NCBI RefSeq assembly: GCF_037055355.1
Contig: NZ_CP146350.1
Span: 3,991,001 to 4,055,000 of the forward strand
Origin: Streptomyces sp. DG1A-41
Lineage (GTDB): Bacteria > Actinomycetota > Actinomycetes > Streptomycetales > Streptomycetaceae
DNA length: 64,000 nt
Direction: 5' to 3'
Part shown: positions 54,560-64,000 of the stretch, piece after piece
How the letters are laid out: the number at the start of each line of letters is the position of its first letter
Numbering within the stretch: the stretch's first letter is position 1
Translations under genes and position numbers: made by a program
The notes under the pieces: generated by a model
Database searches by the model: none
What the model saw: only the letters and a program-made list of their open reading frames with translations
Told to the model about the DNA's origin: nothing

Positions 54560-54878
54560 GACCGGCCAGCGTCAGACCACTGCCGCCGGGGCCGCCGGGG
54601 TTGACCACCAGCGGGCCCTGGTACTTCTTCGCGGTGTGCGGCACGCGGGGACAGCGCCAGCGTGATCTTCTTCCCCTGCGGCTTCGCGTAGTCGAGCGGC
54701 ACCTTCACCGACGCGCACTGGAGCGTCGGGGAGTTCTCCGTGCCGCACTTCTTCCACGTGACCTTCGCGGCCTGGGCGGTGTTCGCGGAGTGCGACGCGC
54801 TGGCGTGGCGGGGACGGCGGTGAGCGTCCCGGCCAGTACGACGGTCGCGCCACACAGGACGGCTGCGCTTCTTCTCAT
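54560..54878 (-). pseudogene. Truncated, frameshifted secreted tripeptidyl aminopeptidase-like gene
   Basis: From ATG 54878 the frame reads MRRSAAVLCGATVVLAGTLT, a signal peptide. After a frameshift it continues NTAQAAKVTWKKCGTENSPT then LQCASVKVPLDYAKPQGKKI. After a second shift comes KYQGPLVVNPGGPGGSGLTL followed by AG. This is the conserved N-terminus of Streptomyces alpha/beta-hydrolase peptidases (Tap/SlpD type) with the oxyanion motif NPGGPGGSG. The gene ends there: the catalytic Ser, Asp and His are all missing, and the imine-reductase-like gene begins at once. An intact SD (GAGAGAA) precedes the ATG. Confidence 0.8.
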
Positions 54879-55077
54879 GGAGTTCTCTCAGAACGGTGAG
54901 GGGGGTCAGGACCGCGTGTACGCGGTCCGTGCCGCATCGTTTCGGAAGATCGCGCCATGCGCGTGCGTATTCGACCAAGACTTGACCGATTCGAGTCGTC
55001 GCACGTGGTGATGTGCCTTCAGAGATAGGGGTGTTCTGACGATTCTCGACACGTCTCCCCCTCACCTCACTGCGCGG
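54879..55077. other. Upstream region of the broken peptidase
   Basis: About 200 bases containing the former peptidase promoter and the downstream end of the cellulase gene. No terminator stem of note was recognised. Confidence 0.3.
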
Positions 55078-56616
<1,539 letters not shown>

Positions 56617-56620
56617 TCAA

Positions 56621-56636
56621 GTGGGAGCGCTCCCAC
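56621..56636. promoter_or_regulatory. CebR operator upstream of the cellulase gene
   Basis: GTGGGAGCGCTCCCAC is a perfect 16-bp palindrome containing TGGGAGCGCTCCCA, the established CebR box of Streptomyces. It lies 35 bases upstream of the cellulase ATG, overlapping the likely promoter. CebR releases it when cellobiose or cellotriose binds. Confidence 0.92.
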
Positions 56637-56699
56637 TCCCGCACCCCCCATGGAAGCCAGATCGCAATGAGCACGTCAATACGAACGCAGGGGCGGACC

Positions 56700-57179
56700 C
56701 TGAGACCTCTGGGGACGAGGAGGCCGCGCTGCCCCGCCTGGCGCCGTTTGCGGCACTCAGTGATCCGCGTCCACGAGGAGAACAGCGCGACGCCTGTCGA
56801 CGCAACCCGAGCGCCGCGGCGGTGGCCGCGGCCTCCGTCCTCATCGTGGGCGGGCTGCCCGGCGCGGCACACGCGGCCGAGCCGGCACCTGCCACACCAG
56901 CCGCACCCGCCGTCGGACGGTTCACCGACTCGCAGCCGGGCGTGCGGCCCATCCTGGCGCGACGTTCCGTCCTTCGATCCCCAGGGCGGCTTCAACAAGT
57001 CCGCCGGGGACACGGCCGAGGTGCACTGCTCGATCCCGGGCGAGCGCGGGCCGGACGGCAACCGCATCCGGTGGCGCGTGCACGACCCGCCCCGGACGAC
57101 CCCCGAGGGCAAGGGCTACTGGGGCAGGTCGCACACCACCGAGAGCACGGTCAACGACCAGTTCGTACCGCCCTGCTGA
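56700..57179 (+). pseudogene. Broken gene for a small secreted protein
   Basis: One plus-strand frame gives a plausible signal peptide, RRNPSAAAVAAASVLIVGGL then PGAAHAAEPAPATPAAPA. Near 56960 the protein-like sequence moves to another frame: SFDPQGGFNKSAGDTAEVHC, SIPGERGPDGNRIRWRVHDP and GRSHTTESTVNDQFVPPC, ending TGA at 57179. Neither half is complete alone. I do not recognise the family. The original product was perhaps 150 residues with two Cys in the mature part. No start codon with SD could be chosen. Confidence 0.5.
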
Positions 57180-57209
57180 TCCGCCCCGAGCCGCCTGCGG
57201 AGCCGTATG

Positions 57210-58028
57210 TCAACGGCTCAGCTTCCTGAACCGCCGCACCGCCAGCGGCAGGAAGATCAGCGTCAGGATCACCGGCCATACCCCGGCCATCAGCAGCGCG
57301 TGCTGCTCGACCCAGGTGTCACCGCCGACCGGCGTGCCGAACAGCTCGCGGGTCGCCGCCGCCGTGGAGGAGATCGGGTTCCAGAGCGCCACCCAGCCCA
57401 GCCAGTCGGGCATGAGCTGGGGCGCGACGAAGATGCTGGAGATCATGGTCAGCGGGAAGGCGACCGCGAACAGGCCGCCCGCGGCCTCCGGGTTGGGCAC
57501 GAGCAGTCCGAGCCACACCCCGATCCAGATCAGCGCGAACCGCAGCCACAGCAGCAGCCCGAACGCGGCCAGGAAGCCGAGGCCGCCGTTCGGCCGCCAG
57601 CCCATGGCGAGCGCGGTGAGCATCATGATGGTCAACTCGGCGCAGGCGACGAGCAGATCGGTGACGCCGCGCCCGGCCACCACGGCGGAGGATGCCATCG
57701 GCATGGAGCGGAAGCGGTCGATGACTCCCTTGGTGGAGTCGTGGACCACGAGGGTCGCCGTGTTGATGAAGCCGAACGCCATGGTCATCGCGAACATGCC
57801 GGGCATCAGGTAGTCCGTGTAGTCCCCGCCGCCCGGCACCTTCATGGCGCTGCCGAAGACATAGCCGTAGAGCAGCACGGAGAGGATCGGGAAGCCGAGC
57901 TGCCAGGCGATGTTGACGGGCTGGCGCTGGTAGTGGGTCAGGCCGCGGCGGACGATGTTCCAGCAGTCGGCGAGCAGCCAGTACGCACCGCTCCGCGTGC
58001 TCGGGGTGCTCAGGTCGACGACACTCAC
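57210..58028 (-). CDS. ABC-2 transporter permease (DrrB-like)
   Basis: A 272-residue membrane protein with six hydrophobic helices, partner of the ATPase upstream. Family landmarks are [20 protein letters not shown] near the N-terminus, [40 protein letters not shown] and the C-terminal [19 protein letters not shown]. The start is GTG 58028 overlapping the ATPase stop (GTGA), so the two are translationally coupled. Likely exports a hydrophobic antibiotic or lipid. Confidence 0.92.
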   Translation of the reverse strand: MSVVDLSTPSTRSGAYWLLADCWNIVRRGLTHYQRQPVNIAWQLGFPILSVLLYGYVFGSAMKVPGGGDYTDYLMPGMFAMTMAFGFINTATLVVHDSTKGVIDRFRSMPMASSAVVAGRGVTDLLVACAELTIMMLTALAMGWRPNGGLGFLAAFGLLLWLRFALIWIGVWLGLLVPNPEAAGGLFAVAFPLTMISSIFVAPQLMPDWLGWVALWNPISSTAAATRELFGTPVGGDTWVEQHALLMAGVWPVILTLIFLPLAVRRFRKLSR

Positions 58029-58984
58029 GCTGCGGCCTCCTTCTCGGTCCGGTGTCCGGTCAGGCGCAGGAACACGTCGTCGAGGCTCGGCCTGCGCAAC
58101 CCGATGTCCTCGACGCGGACGCCCTCGTCCTGGAGGGTCCGCGCCACTTCGGTGAGCGCCGCGACCCGGTCGGCGACCGGAGCGTGCACGCGCAACTCGG
58201 TCTCGTCCGCCTCGGGTTCGCCGTCCGCGACCCGGGCGACCACCTTCACCACCCGCGGGATCTCGGCGCGCTCGGCGACCACGACCTCGACACGGTCGCC
58301 GCCGACCAGGTTCTTCAGCCCGTCCGGGGTGTCGTCGGCGATGGCCCGCCCCTGGTCGATGACGGTGATGCGGGAGGCGAGCTTGTCGGCCTCCTCCAGG
58401 TACTGCGTGGTCAGCAGCACGGTCGTGCCGCCCGCCACCAACGCCCGTACGGACTCCCAGACCTCCCCGCGGCTACGGGGGTCAAGGCCGGTCGTCGGCT
58501 CGTCGAGGAAGAGGACGGCCGGGGCGAGGATCATCGACGCGGCGAGGTCGAGGCGGCGCCGCATGCCGCCGCTGTACTTGCCGACACCCCGGTCGGCGGC
58601 GTCGGTCAGGTCGAACTGCTCCAGCAGTTCGGTGGCCCGGAGCCTGGCCCGCTTGCCGCCCAGGTGGAACAGCCGGCCGAACATCTCCAAATTCTGCCGC
58701 CCGGTGAGCACCTCGTCCACCGCCGCGTACTGGCCCGTGAGCCCGATCCGGGCGCGCACCTCACGCGCCTGCCGAACCACGTCACAACCGGCGACCGTCG
58801 CCCTGCCCCCGTCCAGCCGGATCAGCGTGGACAGGATGCGGACGGCGGTGGTCTTGCCCGCCCCGTTCGGCCCGAGCAGGCCGTGCACCGTGCCCTCGCG
58901 TACTGCCAGGTCGAAGCCGTCGAGGGCGCGTTTCTCGCCGTACCGCTTCTCCAGCGCCTCGGCCCGCACCGCGTATCCGTCCAT
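58025..58984 (-). CDS. ABC exporter ATPase (DrrA/daunorubicin-resistance type)
   Basis: A 319-residue ATPase. Walker A is [17 protein letters not shown] near 40, the Q-loop is [20 protein letters not shown], the signature is [12 protein letters not shown] and Walker B is [17 protein letters not shown]. The C-terminal DUF4162-type domain typical of DrrA follows ([20 protein letters not shown]). ATG 58984 has GAGGGG upstream. It is divergent from a TetR gene with palindromic operators between them, which probably silences this exporter until a substrate appears. Confidence 0.94.
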   Translation of the reverse strand: MDGYAVRAEALEKRYGEKRALDGFDLAVREGTVHGLLGPNGAGKTTAVRILSTLIRLDGGRATVAGCDVVRQAREVRARIGLTGQYAAVDEVLTGRQNLEMFGRLFHLGGKRARLRATELLEQFDLTDAADRGVGKYSGGMRRRLDLAASMILAPAVLFLDEPTTGLDPRSRGEVWESVRALVAGGTTVLLTTQYLEEADKLASRITVIDQGRAIADDTPDGLKNLVGGDRVEVVVAERAEIPRVVKVVARVADGEPEADETELRVHAPVADRVAALTEVARTLQDEGVRVEDIGLRRPSLDDVFLRLTGHRTEKEAAA

Positions 58985-59023
58985 GCCGCCCCTCCCGTGT
59001 GCCCGTGCCCTGCGTCAGCACCT

Positions 59024-59067
59024 AACTGGGTACAGCGTACCCGGTTTCGCGTACGTCGTACCCAGTT
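59024..59067. promoter_or_regulatory. Overlapping palindromic TetR operators
   Basis: AACTGGGTAC (59024-59033) is the exact reverse complement of GTACCCAGTT (59058-59067). Inside this pair GGGTACAGCGTACCC (59028-59042) is itself a perfect 6-3-6 palindrome. Three copies of GTACCC or its complement lie within 44 bases between the divergent exporter and TetR genes, which suits cooperative binding by a TetR dimer pair covering both promoters. Confidence 0.75.
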
Positions 59068-59094
59068 TTTTACGGGGGACCTAAGCTGGGCTCC

Positions 59095-59889
59095 ATGGAG
59101 AGCGGCACGAGCAGTACGGGCGGTACGGGCAGTACGGAGACCAGCGGCAGCGGCGATATCGCCCGCACCCTCGAACTGCTGTGGGACACCGGTCGGCGTC
59201 CCAGCCGCGGTCCCAAGCCGACCCTGACCCGGGACCGGATCGTGGAAGCGGCCGTCCAGGTCGCGGACACGGAAGGTCTGGAGAGGCTCTCCATGCGCCG
59301 CGTCGCCGCCGAACTCGGCACCGGCACGATGTCGCTCTACCGGTACGTCCCCGGCAAGGGCGAGCTGCTCGACCTGATGCTGGACCGGGTCCAGCGCCCC
59401 TCGGAGAATCCGGCAGACCTGGGCGACGGCGGCTGGCGCGCCGCCCTGGAGGCCATGGCCCGTGAGACCCTCGCCCTCTACCGCCGCCATCCCTGGCTGC
59501 TCCAGGTCAACCAGTCCCGCCCGATCCTCGGCCCGAGCGCCATGGACGGCATGGAGAAGGTCCTCACCCTGATCCGCCCGATGGGGCTGACCGACCCCGA
59601 GCTCGTCTCCACGATCATCATGATCGACGGGTACGTCGTCGGGGCCGCGCGCACGCAGCTCTACCAGCAGGAGGCGGAGCGCCGGACGGGCCTGACGGAC
59701 GCGGAGTTCTGGCAGGCGCAGGTGCCGATGCTGGAGAAGGTCCTGGCGTCGGGCCGCTACCCGGTGATGGCGTCGCTCTCCGAGGACACGTTCGATCCCG
59801 ACTTCGACCACTTCGGGTTCGGACTCCAGCGGATCCTGGACGGGTTGGAGGTCCTCGTGGCGCAACGCCGTGGCGAGTCGGCCTCGTAA
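59095..59889 (+). CDS. TetR-family regulator (TetR_C_1 type) of the DrrAB exporter
   Basis: A 264-residue regulator. A Gly/Ser/Thr-rich N-terminal extension of about 38 residues precedes the HTH: LTRDRIVEAAVQVADTEGLE, RLSMRRVAAELGTGTMSLYR and YVPGKGELLDLMLD. The ligand-binding C-domain is the TetR_C_1 kind found with drug exporters (RRHPWLLQVNQSRPILGPSA, IIMIDGYVVGAARTQ). It is divergent from the DrrA/DrrB genes. No strong SD precedes ATG 59095; the transcript may be nearly leaderless. Confidence 0.93.
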   Translation: MESGTSSTGGTGSTETSGSGDIARTLELLWDTGRRPSRGPKPTLTRDRIVEAAVQVADTEGLERLSMRRVAAELGTGTMSLYRYVPGKGELLDLMLDRVQRPSENPADLGDGGWRAALEAMARETLALYRRHPWLLQVNQSRPILGPSAMDGMEKVLTLIRPMGLTDPELVSTIIMIDGYVVGAARTQLYQQEAERRTGLTDAEFWQAQVPMLEKVLASGRYPVMASLSEDTFDPDFDHFGFGLQRILDGLEVLVAQRRGESAS

Positions 59890-59932
59890 GCCGTCGCCGC
59901 CTTCGGCTGCCGGCCGCGCCACCTCCCGGTTG

Positions 59933-60907
59933 CTACCTGCGCCGCCTCAGTCCGCGCAGACCGAGCAGGGCGGCGCAGGCGACGGCCACGGCGATGGCGC
60001 CGGCCTCGAGGTTGCCACTGAGCCCGTCGCCGCTGTCGCCGTCGCCCCGCGCGGCGGAAGTCCCGCCGCCGGAAGAGGACTTGGCCCCACCGGGCGCGTC
60101 CTGCCCCTCCACCGAGCTGTCGGCCCCCTCGGCGCCGTACATGAGCCTCGTCCCGTCGGCGGTGTACGTGACGGACTCGCCCTGCCCGAGGAACGGCACG
60201 CCGAGCCGCTCCTTCCGCTTGATCTTCCCGCCGTTCCAGTCGTACGCGATCGCGCCGAAGTAGCTGCGCACGACGAGGTGTTCGCCGTCCGGGGAGAGCG
60301 TGGCGTCGGTGGCCTCCAGGTCGGGCACGGCCGCGACGGGCCGGAAGACGTTCGTGCCCGAGGCGGAGAGCGCGGCGGGCCCCTCGTACAGGTGCCCGCC
60401 CTGCTCGTTCTTGTCGACGATGTAGACACGGCCGGTCTTCGGGTGCACGACGAGGGACTCGGCGTCACGGGCCCCGTCGGAGTACTTCACGACGTACTGC
60501 GTGGCCCGGATCGTCTGGTCCTTCAGCGTCTTCGGCTCGGGCAGCTCGTAGATCCACACATGGGGCCAGCTGCCGCCGAGGTTGTCGCCGATGTCACCGA
60601 CGTAGATCCGGTTGCCCGGCCCGACGGAGATGGCCTCGACGTCCCGGGGCGTGCCGACGCCGGTGAGCGTGAGACGGGCGACGGTCTCACCCGTCCCGCT
60701 GTCGACGGCGTAGATGTAGGGGCCGTCGTCGCTGTCGTTGTGCGTCCAGTAGATGCCGGGGTGGAGACGGGATGCGGCCAGACCACTGGACTCGGTGATG
60801 CGCGGGTCCTTGATCGTGAAGTCCTCGTCGCCGTCGGCGGCTGAGGCGGGCACGGCGAAGGCACCCACGAGAAGGGCCGCGGCGAGGATGGCGAACGGTC
60901 GGCGCAT
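59933..60907 (-). CDS. Secreted, membrane-anchored beta-propeller-like protein
   Basis: A 324-residue protein with a signal peptide (MRRPFAILAAALLVGAFAVP, cleavage near ASA-AD). Repeats of a propeller type follow: IYWTHNDSDDGPYIYAVDSG, IYVGDIGDNLGGSWPHVWIY, VYIVDKNEQGG, ATLSPDGEHLVVRSY. A Ser/Gly-rich stretch then precedes a C-terminal helix (AGAIAVAVACAALLGLRG) and RRRR stop-transfer. No LAXTG motif is present, so anchoring is by the helix. The function is unknown; the GDIGDN block resembles SdiA-regulated/PE-PGRS-associated propellers but I cannot name a reaction. Confidence 0.82.
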   Translation of the reverse strand: MRRPFAILAAALLVGAFAVPASAADGDEDFTIKDPRITESSGLAASRLHPGIYWTHNDSDDGPYIYAVDSGTGETVARLTLTGVGTPRDVEAISVGPGNRIYVGDIGDNLGGSWPHVWIYELPEPKTLKDQTIRATQYVVKYSDGARDAESLVVHPKTGRVYIVDKNEQGGHLYEGPAALSASGTNVFRPVAAVPDLEATDATLSPDGEHLVVRSYFGAIAYDWNGGKIKRKERLGVPFLGQGESVTYTADGTRLMYGAEGADSSVEGQDAPGGAKSSSGGGTSAARGDGDSGDGLSGNLEAGAIAVAVACAALLGLRGLRRRR

Positions 60908-61485
60908 GCCCCCAAGCCTGCCATCCCGCTCCGCGGTTCATCGGGGTGTCGGATCACGGGCGTGACAGATCACGAGGGCCGGAGAGACACGAGCGACTGG
61001 CGGGCTTCGGTTGCCTGGCGGATCGCGGATGCGGTCTGGATCGCGGATGCGGGGCGGATTGATGCGCGGCGGCCGACGGACGGCCGGCGGCCCCCGGGGA
61101 CGCATGACGGCCAGCCAGCGGCTGGGAACATCGGCGACGGCGGACACGCGGCGGAACGCCCACGTGCGGGGTCCACGGACGCGCGACGGCTGCGGACGGG
61201 TGCCGGCCAGCGGCCGGGGAAGCCGCGGCGGCCGGCCAGCGGCTGGGGACGTTGGCGGCGCGCGGCGGAACGCCGACGTGTGGCGGCCGGGGACGCCTCG
61301 CGGACCGCAGGCGCCCAGCGGGCGGCGGACGCTTGGCAACCGCGGTGCGGGGCCGGCCGCAGTGGTCGGCCGGGTGCGCGGCATGGCGGATCACGGGTTT
61401 CCGGCCGACCAAGCACGCGCCGTCGGCCACCACGCGTGGTCCGACTCACACCCCGTCCGGCGGCTGGATCGTTCATGATGAGCGG
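60908..61485. other. Gene-free, repeat-rich intergenic region
   Basis: 578 bases without a credible gene: every frame is Arg/Pro/Gly-rich and lacks motifs. It contains degenerate repeats (see the repeat entry) and holds the promoters of the propeller gene and the SGNH hydrolase gene. Confidence 0.5.
61015..61345. repeat. Degenerate tandem repeats
   Basis: Two short copies of GCGGATCGCGGATGCGGTCT-like sequence lie at 61017-61053. Then CCAGCGGCTGGGAACATCGG (61113 on) and CCAGCGGCTGGGGACGTTGG (near 61231) start two imperfect copies, each followed by CGCGGCGGAACGCCCACGTG or CGCGGCGGAACGCCGACGTG. The unit is about 120 bases and the copies drift by small indels. Confidence 0.6.
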
Positions 61486-62160
61486 ATGCTCAGGTTCATG
61501 CCCGTCGGTGACTCCATGACGATCGGGAGCGCGGGCGAACACACGTGGCGCTATCGGATGTGGCAGCACCTGTGCCGGTCCTACGGCGGTTCCTTCACCC
61601 TCGTCGGCCCGCGCGAGACGCTTCACGACAAGCTCGCCGACGCCCCGACCTCGTACGCGTACGCGGACCCGGAGTTCCCGCGTGCCCACCTGGCCGGCTG
61701 GGGCGAGGGCTGGCTGCACATGGCGCCGCTGATCGGCGAGGCGGTGCGGTCGTGCCGCGCGGACGTCCTCCTGGTCTCCCTCGGCCTCATCGACCTGGGC
61801 TTCTACACGAACGCCGAGCAGACCGCCGAGAACGTCCGGGCCTTCGCGGCCGAGGCGCGGGCGGCGAACCGGCGGGTGCGGATGGTGTGGCTGCCGGTGA
61901 CCCCGAACGTGCGGGCCGAGTCCGACCCGGCCTTCGCCACCGAGGTCGCCCGCTTCAACGAACTGCTGGCGAAGACGGCCGCGGACCTCGACGAGCCCGG
62001 CTCACCCGTCCTCCTGGCCTCGACCCCGCCGTCGTACGACATCCACGCCGACACCTACGACGGCACCCACCCCAACGACAGCGGCGAGCACAAGATCGCG
62101 GCGGCCTTCGCGGAGGCGATGTACCAGGCCTGGGACCTGGGCGAGTCCTACGAGGAGTAA
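61486..62160 (+). CDS. SGNH/GDSL-family hydrolase
   Basis: A 224-residue esterase-like protein without a signal peptide. Block I with the nucleophile Ser is RFMPVGDSMTIGSAGE at 3-18. Block V with the Asp and His is YDGTHPNDSGEHKIAAAF near 190. Intermediate blocks appear as HLAGWGEGWLHMAPL and VLLVSLGLIDLGFYTNAEQT, where Asn of block III is replaced by Leu/Ile-Asp. Substrate unknown (ester, acyl-sugar). ATG 61486 is the first codon before the conserved start; no strong SD is seen. Its end overlaps the convergent nucleotidyltransferase gene by 13 bases. Confidence 0.87.
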   Translation: MLRFMPVGDSMTIGSAGEHTWRYRMWQHLCRSYGGSFTLVGPRETLHDKLADAPTSYAYADPEFPRAHLAGWGEGWLHMAPLIGEAVRSCRADVLLVSLGLIDLGFYTNAEQTAENVRAFAAEARAANRRVRMVWLPVTPNVRAESDPAFATEVARFNELLAKTAADLDEPGSPVLLASTPPSYDIHADTYDGTHPNDSGEHKIAAAFAEAMYQAWDLGESYEE

Positions 62161-62897
62161 CTGTCCGTGATCATCCTGGTCAGGAACTCCGCGCAGGGCC
62201 GGGGCGCCAGGTCGTCCCAGCGCTCTGCCTCCTCCCCCAGATGGACGGCCCGGGCGCGGGCGAGGGCGGGCCGGTGCTCGGCGGGGAGCCGGTCGAGCGC
62301 CCACGCGGCTGCCGCGTCCTTCGAGCGGATGGTCCCGGTGGTGAGGGTGGTCCAGATCCGGGCGAGGGTGAGCAGCACGTTGCGGGTGTCGGTGTCCAGT
62401 TCGTCCATGAGCTCCGGCACGCCGGCGACGACGGCCCGCCTGAGGTCGTCGTGCGGGACGGGGTCGAGGAGGTGGGCGGGCGGCGGCCCGTGGAGCGGGG
62501 CGCCGGCGCGCAGGACCACCGTGAGGAGTGGCGCGAGGTCGGGGCTGGGCTCGGGGGCCGGGGTCACCCCGCGCTCGTAGTCCTCGCGCAGCCAGTCGCC
62601 GTAGAGGAAGTCGCAGGTGGGTGGGTAGCGCCAGGGCCGTACGTCGTCCTGCACGACGACGATCAGCTCCACGTGCCGCCGCCCGTCCACGCCGGACACC
62701 TTGAGCAACTCCTCGACCAGCGCCCGGCGTTGGGCGCGCGTCGTGCGGTCCCGTACGACGGCCAGGACGTCGATGTCGCTGTGCGGGCGCAGGCCGCCGA
62801 GGGTGGCGGAGCCGTGCAGGTAGATGCCGAGGAGGGAGTCGCCGAGGGTGGTGCGGAGGAGCTGGACGAGGTAGTCGGTGCCGGGCTGGTCTGGCAT
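62148..62897 (-). CDS. AadA-like aminoglycoside nucleotidyltransferase family protein
   Basis: A 249-residue protein. The polymerase-beta nucleotidyltransferase core is LHGSATLGGLRPHSDIDVLA at about 28-47 (G-S-x10-D-x-D). The C-terminal DUF4111/AadA helical domain follows (LDTDTRNVLLTLARIWTTLT, GTIRSKDAAAAWALDRLPAE). This is the architecture of streptomycin/spectinomycin 3''-adenylyltransferases, but chromosomal Streptomyces members may not confer resistance. ATG 62897 has GAGGAAGA upstream. It overlaps the SGNH gene at the 3' end. Confidence 0.87.
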   Translation of the reverse strand: MPDQPGTDYLVQLLRTTLGDSLLGIYLHGSATLGGLRPHSDIDVLAVVRDRTTRAQRRALVEELLKVSGVDGRRHVELIVVVQDDVRPWRYPPTCDFLYGDWLREDYERGVTPAPEPSPDLAPLLTVVLRAGAPLHGPPPAHLLDPVPHDDLRRAVVAGVPELMDELDTDTRNVLLTLARIWTTLTTGTIRSKDAAAAWALDRLPAEHRPALARARAVHLGEEAERWDDLAPRPCAEFLTRMITDSYSS

Positions 62898-63127
62898 ATG
62901 CGCTCTTCCTCGTGTCGTAGTCACCGTGCGTATCGTTGTGCTGCGCGGCTGGCCACGTCCATGGGGTGGCCGGGGAGGAGCGCCACGATGACCGTCACCA
63001 GCACGGTAGAGGCGTGAACCGCGCGAATCGCTGAAGCTGTCACCCGATGCGGACCGGGGGCCCTCCCCACCTCCGAGGTCAACACGCGCTTGCTTGGAGC
63101 GCACTTCAACACGTTGGCTTGGGCAGC
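62898..63127. other. Divergent promoter region, nothing else seen
   Basis: These 230 bases separate the nucleotidyltransferase and aldo/keto reductase genes. No repeat or operator was recognised. ATG 63128 follows GGGCAGC without a clear SD. Confidence 0.35.
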
Positions 63128-64000
63128 ATGGAGTACACGCAGCTCGGACGTACAGGACTCAAGGTCAGCCGGCTCGTCCTCGGCACCATGAACTTCGGCC
63201 CGCAGACCGACGAGGCCGACAGCCACGCCATCATGGACGCGGCGCTGGACGCGGGCATCAACTTCTTCGACACCGCCAACGTGTACGGCTGGGGCGAGAA
63301 CAAGGGCCGTACCGAGAGCATCATCGGCAACTGGTTCGCCAAGGGCGAGGGACGGCGCGACAAGGTCGTCCTCGCCACGAAGGTGTACGGCAACATGGGC
63401 GCCGACGGACCGGCCTGGCCCAACCACGACAAGCTCTCCGCCGTCAACATCCGGCGGGCCGTGGACGCCAGCCTCAAGCGGCTCCAGACCGACTACATCG
63501 ACGTCTACCAGTTCCACCACATCGACCGGCACACGCCGTTCGAGGAGATCTGGCAGGCGATCGACGTCCTGGTCCAGCAGGGCAAGATCCTCTACGTCGG
63601 GTCGTCGAACTTCCCCGGCTACAAGATCGCCCAGGCCAACGAGATCGCCGCCCGGCGGGGCGGGACCATCGGGCTGGTCAGCGAGCAGTGCCTGTACAAC
63701 CTCGCCGAGCGGCGTGCCGAGATGGAGGTCATCCCGGCCGCTCAGGACTACGGCCTCGGCGTCATCCCCTGGTCGCCGCTGCACGGCGGTCTGCTGGGCG
63801 GTGTCCTCAAGAAGGAGGTCGAGGGCAAACGCCGCGCCTCCGGCCGCGCGGCCGACGCGCTCGCCGACCCCGCCGTCCGCGCGCAGATCCAGTCCTACGA
63901 GGACCTGCTCGACAAGCACGGCATCGAGCCCGGCGAGGCCGCGCTGGCCTGGCTGCTCACCCGCCCCGGCGTGACCGGCCCGATCGTCGGCCCGCGCACC
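63128..64000 (+). CDS. Aldo/keto reductase, 3' end beyond window
   Basis: NADPH-dependent oxidoreductase. It opens MEYTQLGRTGLKVSRLVLGT and NFGPQTDEADSHAIMDAALD. The catalytic tetrad is Asp and Tyr in NFFDTANVYGWG near 55, Lys in VVLATKVYGNMG near 85, and His in VYQFHHIDRHTPFEE near 125. Further family blocks are GKILYVGSSNFPGYKIAQAN and VIPWSPLHGGLLGG. At least 291 codons are present and the frame runs off the right edge; the cofactor-binding C-terminus is missing. Substrate unknown. Confidence 0.93.
   Translation, partial: MEYTQLGRTGLKVSRLVLGTMNFGPQTDEADSHAIMDAALDAGINFFDTANVYGWGENKGRTESIIGNWFAKGEGRRDKVVLATKVYGNMGADGPAWPNHDKLSAVNIRRAVDASLKRLQTDYIDVYQFHHIDRHTPFEEIWQAIDVLVQQGKILYVGSSNFPGYKIAQANEIAARRGGTIGLVSEQCLYNLAERRAEMEVIPAAQDYGLGVIPWSPLHGGLLGGVLKKEVEGKRRASGRAADALADPAVRAQIQSYEDLLDKHGIEPGEAALAWLLTRPGVTGPIVGPRT

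Noticed and set aside
60950..61480. CRISPR array suggested by repeats
   Set aside because: Units are long, imperfect and without regular spacers, and no cas genes are in the window.

Overview
The window is a high-GC actinobacterial chromosome segment, almost certainly Streptomyces. Third codon positions are strongly G/C, GTG and TTG starts are common, several genes could be read with little or no leader, and marker genes are typical: a DmdR1-type iron regulator, actinobacterial SerC, a CebR-type operator and an LAXTG sortase substrate. From memory, the left-flank order (iron regulator, SIS protein, PAS protein, HIT protein, citrate synthase, pdxH) resembles the core chromosome of S. coelicolor. 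I could not check this.

The layout has three parts. (1) Positions 1-6.9 kb are core genes: dmdR1 (cut by the window edge), a SIS sugar-phosphate protein, a PAS/GAF protein, a RidA remnant, a HIT-family protein behind a structured leader, a citrate synthase, pdxH and a TetR regulator, ending in the last ~50 codons of a broken gene resembling enoyl-CoA hydratase. (2) Positions 6.9-40.24 kb are an inserted island of about 33 kb with IS scars at both ends (IS5- and ISL3-type remnants on the left, an IS5-type remnant on the right) and IS256- and IS701-type remnants inside. It encodes a Wzx/Wzy-type exopolysaccharide or capsule pathway. The parts are a WecA-like phosphoglycosyl transferase, three SDR sugar-nucleotide epimerases, a UDP-sugar dehydrogenase, five GT4 glycosyltransferases (two frameshifted), four methyltransferases (two FkbM-type), a GNAT/PIG-L/WbqC module, a flippase, a polymerase, a Wzc-like tyrosine autokinase and a low-molecular-weight tyrosine phosphatase. 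A DUF4012 protein, a glutaminyl-cyclase lipoprotein, an LAXTG surface protein, a truncated FGE-like gene and an MFS pump accompany it. (3) Positions 40.27-64 kb return to core and metabolic genes: an EamA exporter, a FemAB-type transferase, a phosphoesterase, a large FAD/Fe-S oxidoreductase, a LacI/ABC/GH32 sugar locus, serC, an imine-reductase-like gene fused onto a broken peptidase, a GH5-CBM2 cellulase with a CebR box, a DrrAB-type exporter with its TetR regulator, a secreted propeller protein, an SGNH hydrolase, an AadA-like nucleotidyltransferase and the start of an aldo/keto reductase.

Reading of the island: WecA-type priming on undecaprenyl phosphate, extension by GT4 enzymes, decoration by methyl and N-acyl chemistry, flipping by Wzx, polymerisation by Wzy, and length control by the kinase/phosphatase pair that sits at opposite ends. 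Relics of a second flippase and a second glycosyltransferase, plus two frameshifted glycosyltransferases, suggest the locus has been rebuilt repeatedly and may be partly decayed. No tRNA, rRNA or CRISPR array was recognised.
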